NCBI RefSeq assembly: GCF_037126465.1
Contig: NW_026999299.1
Span: 124,001-188,000 of the forward strand
Source of the DNA: Ornithodoros turicata
Taxonomy: Eukaryota > Arthropoda > Arachnida > Ixodida > Argasidae
Direction: 5' to 3'
Length of the DNA: 64,000 nucleotides
This document shows positions 58,813-64,000 of the stretch, in pieces. The notes under the pieces are model-generated. The model made no database searches. It saw only the letters and a program-made list of their open reading frames with translations, and was not told where the DNA came from. Both the position numbers and the translations under genes were made by a program. Positions within the stretch are counted from its first letter, which is position 1; each line of letters starts with the position of its first letter.

Positions 58813-59860
58813 AGTTAGAATCCGCAAAAGTAACTGTAATAACAACTAAAACACGCATCCCAAGCTTTCACAAGCTGGCCATAACTATAACTTGCGTCCC
58901 CTCGAAACACGTGTCCTTGTGGCTGCTATGAGGCCCTAGGACATGTCCTGCGCTGTGTGCGAGCCGCTAATTCTGATTCTCGCTCATGATGAAGAGGAAT
59001 AGCAGTCTCTGTTCGAAATATATGGGCGGCTCTCATCCTGGGACACTTCCCTTCATCTTTGCTTACCGGTTCACTGAATTTTCTCCTCATCTGCATCTCT
59101 TGATGACATCTAAGTGGACACATTACTTCCAAGGACAACTGCATATAATCATTTAATCGCACGTACACAAATCTAATTTGTAACAGGCATATTTGAGTCA
59201 GTCGAGGTTCCTTTACACGAACCTTGATTACTTCAAAGTAATATGTTCCGTAATCTGTAACGATAACTGGAAAAGCAATTTGGAACCCTTACATTTATTA
59301 GGTCGTAATAAAAGTATGACTGTATCACACATGTGTTTCGCTCGACAATATTTACTTTATTCAACTCTGCAGCGAAGTGAGCGAGAGTTCCAAAATAATT
59401 TGAATTAAACCTTCTCCAATGTGCGAAAAACACTTTTGTTCATTTACATTTGACATTTGGGTATATACATTTGACACCGAACATAATCGCACGCAGCCGT
59501 ATTCTAATACTGTGGCATATCATAGCTAACCATATTACTAGCACATTAGGAATAGACACATTTTTTACACATTTTCAAATCACCTTATGAACCTACTACG
59601 GAATAGTACTTTGTAACATAAGGAATATGAAGCAAAATGCGTAAGTCATAATCACAATCACAAAAAATCAGAAAAGTGATCTTTTCTCTTTCATTTTGAC
59701 ACTGGATGAATATTTGTGCTTTCTCGGATGAAGGCAAGGACTCAGTATACTGCTGTTGATACCTCTATTAAAACTGCTATATCATCTTCAGAGCTCGTGT
59801 CCATTGACAGCTCAGTGGCACTTGGTGCTTAACCACAACCGTTGCCAACAATCGTCAGCA
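58813..59860. other. Unassigned, 3' side of the NACHT-ankyrin gene
   Basis: No second gene recognised. On the minus strand AATAAA occurs at about 59353-59358, some 500 nt past the stop codon, and could be the polyadenylation signal of the gene to the right. Confidence 0.4.
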
Positions 59861-62800
59861 TCATGAATGAAAGTCCCTCAAGCGAGTCCATTTCTGAAGG
59901 AAGCTCAAAAATTCGGGATCTTGGCTACTTCGAAGGGCTTCTTGTAATAGTTTCTTGTCTTCATCGTCCTTAGCAGAAACATTTGTATGCGGAAGCAAGA
60001 GAGGAATATAATTCAGGATTAGTGATATCTCAGTCTCTTGTGGACGCCAGAATGAATCACTCTCTACATAATACTTTCGAATGCGTCTGAGTGTTGCACA
60101 GAAACACTTATCTACTGCCTTGACATCTGAGTGGAGTACCATCAGTTTCAGACAAGGCATAGCTTCCATACTCGTATCGTCCTTACGAAATGACAGCGGG
60201 AGAATAGTCAATAAACTCGTTGCGTCATAATCACAAGAATATGGCAATAATGTCACCAGCTCTTCTCTCATATAATCTTTTGCACACATTCGCATTGGTG
60301 ATTGGCCTCTCCGATTAGGACAGTTCATAAGAGAGTGAGGGATGAGACATCTCAGAACATTCATTCCCCTTCTTTTAGCGGAAAGGGCGCAGCACGTGTA
60401 ACCCACTTTGTTGTGCATATTAGGGAAGGAGTGGGGAAGAAGGAAGTTCACGATATCAACGGCACCACTGTAACAGGCCAAGTGAAGAGGTGTCTTTCCA
60501 AGCTTGTCACGGGAACTCATTCTAGAGCGGAGTAATAATAACTTTACAACGTCCAGGTGTCCCCATGAGGCGCACATATGCATGGGCGTCATTCGATCCA
60601 CATTGATCACTTCCACTGACGTATAGAGAGGAATGAGAAATTTCACCACATTTGTGTGTCCCTTCCACGCGCTCAAGTGCAATGCAGTGTTCTCTCTCTC
60701 ATCTGTAAAGCACACGGATGAATGGGAGAGGTGAAGTTCCACAGCTTCCACATTACCTTCCTCTGCTTCTATGAGCAATTTCATACTGCCGTCGTCGCCG
60801 ACCATTTCCACGTTGACATCGTGAATATGGGGATCATCGATGTTACTCATGTCCGACCATCTCCGATATAAGGTAACAATGTCATTATTTCGTGCGCTAT
60901 ATTTTACATAATCCTGCTCAGTGAGATTTAAATGCGGCAGTAACAGCTTCACGTAATTAATATAATTTACTTTTTGTATCCAAAAAAGCTTTCTCTTGGC
61001 CATATCATGTAGGAGTTTACGGCTATAAGGATCACCAGCGATGTCATCTAAGTGGAGGAAGAGAAGTTTCAGAGAATAAATTTCTTCTTGGAAATCCCAA
61101 TTCAGTTCCACATTCACATATCCTCTGCTGATCCTCTGTGCATGCCTAGGGTCACTGTGTCGCAAATAAGGCCATAGAGTTTGCATCAATACCCTTCCAC
61201 CATCTTTCGCCCAGACGTACAACGGTGATGAGCCGAACGTTTCAGGTGAGTTCACGAGCGAGTGTGGGATGAGACACCTCAAAACGTTGGACTTCAATCT
61301 AAAACGATATTTCCAAATTGCCCAAGCAACGTCTAAGCACGTTTCTCCTTTGTAGTTAAGCATGTGCGCATTTGTGTGAGGTAGAAGGAACGTCACAGCT
61401 TTAAGAGAACGAGAGCCAGAAGCCACATGAAGTATTGTGTTCAGTCTCATGTGATGTGCGTCATATGTTCGAGTGCGAAGGAGTAACAACTTCATGGTCT
61501 CCAAATAATCTCTCTTTACACATATATCCATCGGAGTTCGTTGATAAGAATCGAGAACATTCACTGAGGGATAAAGAGGCAGAAGTAGCTTCGCAATCTC
61601 TGCATCTTCAGCCAAGTGCAAAGGAGTTTGAAAGTGTCCATTTCTCTTGTTAACGGATAAATGTGCGAGGTGAAACTGTGTTGTCTCCCGATTTCCTTCT
61701 TTCGCACTAATGTGCAACATTGTGTTTCCATCCTTGTCAAGAATTCCCATATCGCAGTAAGGAAGGAGCATTTTACAAACAGCCTCGGACTTTGCGTAAA
61801 AAGGGGCAGTTCTATAGTCACTGTCTGCAAAGGCATCAAGGTTTCCAGTTACCGAAGGCTCTGCAGAACATCTCAAGCTTCGTTCCCTGCGTGTTTCTAA
61901 TTGGTTCGTGATGTCTCTGTCTAGGATTACGGTACTCTCTTTCGGGGACACATAGCTCAGATACACGTCTAAAATGCCTGGTAGGTCGTGTATCACAGCC
62001 GTGAATATTGCTCGCTCGAGGAAAAGTCTTTTTTGCTCGAAGGTTTCACACCTGCGCAGATTTTGGGTAGAACGTCTCACTGCTTCCTTACTGCATCGAG
62101 CGCATAATACGTCGAGTCTCTCTTGCACAGGTGAAGTCTCAGTCCGCAGATATTTCTTTATAGCCACAGTCGACAAATAATTGTTCCACTCTGCGTCCCA
62201 TGGGAAAAAGAGTCCTACGTACTCGAATGGTGACATTTGAAACAAATCATCCTTGATTAGTTCATCGTCCATTGGAAGCCTCTTCAATGTTGCTTCATCA
62301 GAATGCAGGGCTCCTACGTGCAATGCAGTTCTTTCAAGCTCATCGACTTCGAACATATCCACTCTTTTGACACCGGGTTGCTCAAAATATGAAGCGTCGT
62401 TGTTCATCACAGCAGAGTGAAGTGGATAGGACGCCGACGCCAGTCCATCGAACAACAGCATTACACCCTCGTAGTCTACTTTACCATACAATTCCAGGAC
62501 TTTGTTCCTAAAGCTCAGTTTTTGTCTGATCTTTGCCTTCTCGAGGAGATAGTGAGCTGCGAAGAATTCGGCGAAAGTCTTATGAACGAACTCGGGAGTT
62601 CCTCCGTCGTTAATTCCATTCACAAAGCCTTCTTTGTGAGAATTGTCTGCAACGCGTTTGATGAAACTTCCTTTTGGATCTAACTGCACTAATTCGTCTT
62701 CATTCAATAGGATTTCCAAGGCATCCTCAGGAAATATACACATCATAGCGAGGAGACTATAGTTTGCGTAGAATGAAGACTGCGCTGCATCGTGCTCCCC

Positions 62801-64000
62801 TCGTGTGGCACATAGGACGATGTCTTCCTTCACCATCTCTTTGCGGTGCACAAGGTGCTTGTACTCGACAAACATCTTGTAGATGTGTACAGTGTATATA
62901 CTTCGGCCGGCGGAGATGTCAGCAATATTAAGCAGCGAAGAGTAATCGTTCAACTTCGTAATTTCCCCGCTCTCCACCTGAGCCATCATACGAAGTAGGA
63001 GAGGGGTTTCCAGGATTGTCTTGTTTTTCTCTTTCAATGTCGCGTACAGTTGCTGGAATTTTTCCGCAAATGCGTAATTCCTGGTCGCTGAAGTTTCTCC
63101 TTGGACCCTATATCTTGTACGGAAATCATTCTGGTTTTCATCAGAAAAAGGAACGAGATCGTATGACACCGTGTGCAAGATATCTTGTGCATGGCGTTTA
63201 AACACAGTGCGAGTAAAAAGGTACACCTTGTAAATTTTTCTCTTAGCTAGAAACTGTACAAGTTCCACCACACACTCTCGACATTCCTCATTGACTTCAT
63301 CGAAGCCATCCAACATGACAACGACCTTGAAAGGGTTTCCATTGTCCAAGCTTTCCTGGAACAGAGCGAACTCCAGGCCATATTTTTGTACTTGGCACAG
63401 ATCCGCCAGATATTTCAGACTAGGCGATGCAGTTTCAACCGATGCCATTCTCTGAGGAAGGTCGACGTAGAGCACCCACCGCTTCACGTCTTGAGTTTTT
63501 AACTGTGTACACAACCGAGATGCCAACACACTCTTTCCCATACCAGGTGCTCCAGAGACGACAACGACCTTCTCGGGCACTTTCAGCAAAGCGTCCTCGG
63601 TGTAACAGTCACTTCCCGTCATTGGAAGGTGACTGAGACGTCCATTTGATTTGGTCCACAAGAGTCGGTTACGGGATTCGTTTAGCCTTAGCAGGTGCAC
63701 TACCTTCTCTCTGTATTTATCGTTGTTTAGGAGAGCGTCGTAGTCACGTGACTCTTGAAGGACCACGAATTTTTCAAACTGCGTTAAATTTTCCTGATGT
63801 TTCGCCTCGTAGCCACAAGGTACAAGTTTTGCAGCACAATAATCGGGAGACCCCAAAAGTGCGAAAGCCTCATTCTTGTCATCGTCCAGTCTGCACGCAT
63901 TCAGGTCAATTTGCACAGTCCTTGTAAACACTCGCTCCACATAACAGTTCTTGACAGAACGTTCAAGTTCAGGAAGACGAAGTCCCAGGTCAATTGTCTT
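59861..64000 (-). CDS. NACHT-ankyrin repeat protein (partial at the window edge)
   Basis: One uninterrupted frame. The first ATG in the window is at 63940, giving 1359 residues, but the frame stays open to 64000 (upstream codons read TWDFVFLNLNVLSRTV), so the true start probably lies outside. Numbering from that ATG: residues 1-120 are an unassigned N-terminal region; 125-245 hold the P-loop NTPase, with Walker A GAPGMGKS (130-137), Walker B VVVMLDGFDE (206-215) and a sensor-like LFTR (241-244). The helical and winged-helix part ends with FVHKTFAEFFAAHYL (451-465), a hallmark of NLR/STAND proteins. Residues 500-730 are mixed helical. Ankyrin repeats fill about 730-890 and 1050-1235 (TALHLSAWKGHTNVVKFL, KTPLHLACYSGAVDIVNFL). 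In many repeats the usual glycine turn is replaced by PHS, PLY or PHT. There is no signal peptide or membrane segment, so it is probably cytosolic. NACHT proteins are ATP-driven oligomerising sensors, often immune; this role is inferred. Confidence 0.93.
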   Translation of the reverse strand, partial: KTIDLGLRLPELERSVKNCYVERVFTRTVQIDLNACRLDDDKNEAFALLGSPDYCAAKLVPCGYEAKHQENLTQFEKFVVLQESRDYDALLNNDKYREKVVHLLRLNESRNRLLWTKSNGRLSHLPMTGSDCYTEDALLKVPEKVVVVSGAPGMGKSVLASRLCTQLKTQDVKRWVLYVDLPQRMASVETASPSLKYLADLCQVQKYGLEFALFQESLDNGNPFKVVVMLDGFDEVNEECRECVVELVQFLAKRKIYKVYLFTRTVFKRHAQDILHTVSYDLVPFSDENQNDFRTRYRVQGETSATRNYAFAEKFQQLYATLKEKNKTILETPLLLRMMAQVESGEITKLNDYSSLLNIADISAGRSIYTVHIYKMFVEYKHLVHRKEMVKEDIVLCATRGEHDAAQSSFYANYSLLAMMCIFPEDALEILLNEDELVQLDPKGSFIKRVADNSHKEGFVNGINDGGTPEFVHKTFAEFFAAHYLLEKAKIRQKLSFRNKVLELYGKVDYEGVMLLFDGLASASYPLHSAVMNNDASYFEQPGVKRVDMFEVDELERTALHVGALHSDEATLKRLPMDDELIKDDLFQMSPFEYVGLFFPWDAEWNNYLSTVAIKKYLRTETSPVQERLDVLCARCSKEAVRRSTQNLRRCETFEQKRLFLERAIFTAVIHDLPGILDVYLSYVSPKESTVILDRDITNQLETRRERSLRCSAEPSVTGNLDAFADSDYRTAPFYAKSEAVCKMLLPYCDMGILDKDGNTMLHISAKEGNRETTQFHLAHLSVNKRNGHFQTPLHLAEDAEIAKLLLPLYPSVNVLDSYQRTPMDICVKRDYLETMKLLLLRTRTYDAHHMRLNTILHVASGSRSLKAVTFLLPHTNAHMLNYKGETCLDVAWAIWKYRFRLKSNVLRCLIPHSLVNSPETFGSSPLYVWAKDGGRVLMQTLWPYLRHSDPRHAQRISRGYVNVELNWDFQEEIYSLKLLFLHLDDIAGDPYSRKLLHDMAKRKLFWIQKVNYINYVKLLLPHLNLTEQDYVKYSARNNDIVTLYRRWSDMSNIDDPHIHDVNVEMVGDDGSMKLLIEAEEGNVEAVELHLSHSSVCFTDERENTALHLSAWKGHTNVVKFLIPLYTSVEVINVDRMTPMHMCASWGHLDVVKLLLLRSRMSSRDKLGKTPLHLACYSGAVDIVNFLLPHSFPNMHNKVGYTCCALSAKRRGMNVLRCLIPHSLMNCPNRRGQSPMRMCAKDYMREELVTLLPYSCDYDATSLLTILPLSFRKDDTSMEAMPCLKLMVLHSDVKAVDKCFCATLRRIRKYYVESDSFWRPQETEISLILNYIPLLLPHTNVSAKDDEDKKLLQEALRSSQDPEFLSFLQKWTRLRDFHS

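Overview
This is eukaryotic, repeat-rich nuclear DNA. It has GT/AG-spliced small genes with TATA boxes and AATAAA signals, tRNA-derived SINEs, non-LTR retrotransposon ends, hAT and TA-type MITEs and several satellite arrays. The repeat families, the pair of small cysteine-rich secreted-peptide genes and the NACHT-ankyrin gene together suggest an arthropod, most likely a tick (Ixodida). That assignment is inference; no species-specific marker is visible. One 100-N scaffold gap lies at 11378-11477.

Layout. 0.5-9.7 kb holds three related families of small tandem elements (228-bp units, 288-bp units, one monomer). Each unit carries a hammerhead ribozyme on the minus strand, which identifies them as retrozyme-like elements; the arrays are bounded by (TA)n and end in inverted partial copies. 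10.0-10.6 kb has a MITE and a SINE. 11.5-20.5 kb is a 291/292-bp satellite interrupted by a hairpin MITE with a TA target duplication. 20.5-24.1 kb is a mosaic of inverted-repeat elements. 24.4-25.9 kb (minus) and 42.0-43.7 kb (plus) are two copies of one gene for a 65-residue secreted peptide with six cysteines, sitting in an inverted ~2.3-kb duplication; they are divergently transcribed. Between them lie a ~75-copy 87-bp satellite (26.8-33.3 kb), a repeated foldback-like element, two degenerate LINE 3' ends (34.9-37.0 kb) and a nested transposon stack (37.5-40.7 kb) that contains a further candidate two-exon secreted peptide. 44-49 kb is mostly unassigned and repetitive. 49.8-55.7 kb is a second inverted duplication (tail to tail) with NRF1/CRE-like promoter motifs and splice-like signals. 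56.0-58.8 kb holds two more inverted-repeat elements and a LINE fragment. From 59.9 kb to the right edge, minus strand, runs one long uninterrupted reading frame for a NACHT-ankyrin protein of at least 1359 residues, open at the window edge.

Only the NACHT-ankyrin frame and the duplicated 65-residue peptide genes are protein genes I would defend; the 71-residue candidate at 39 kb is tentative. Most other open frames are by-products of satellite periodicity. Two themes stand out: self-cleaving RNA encoded by the retrozyme arrays, and the many mobile elements whose ends are short degenerate 'phrases' repeated many times, often in inverted pairs.
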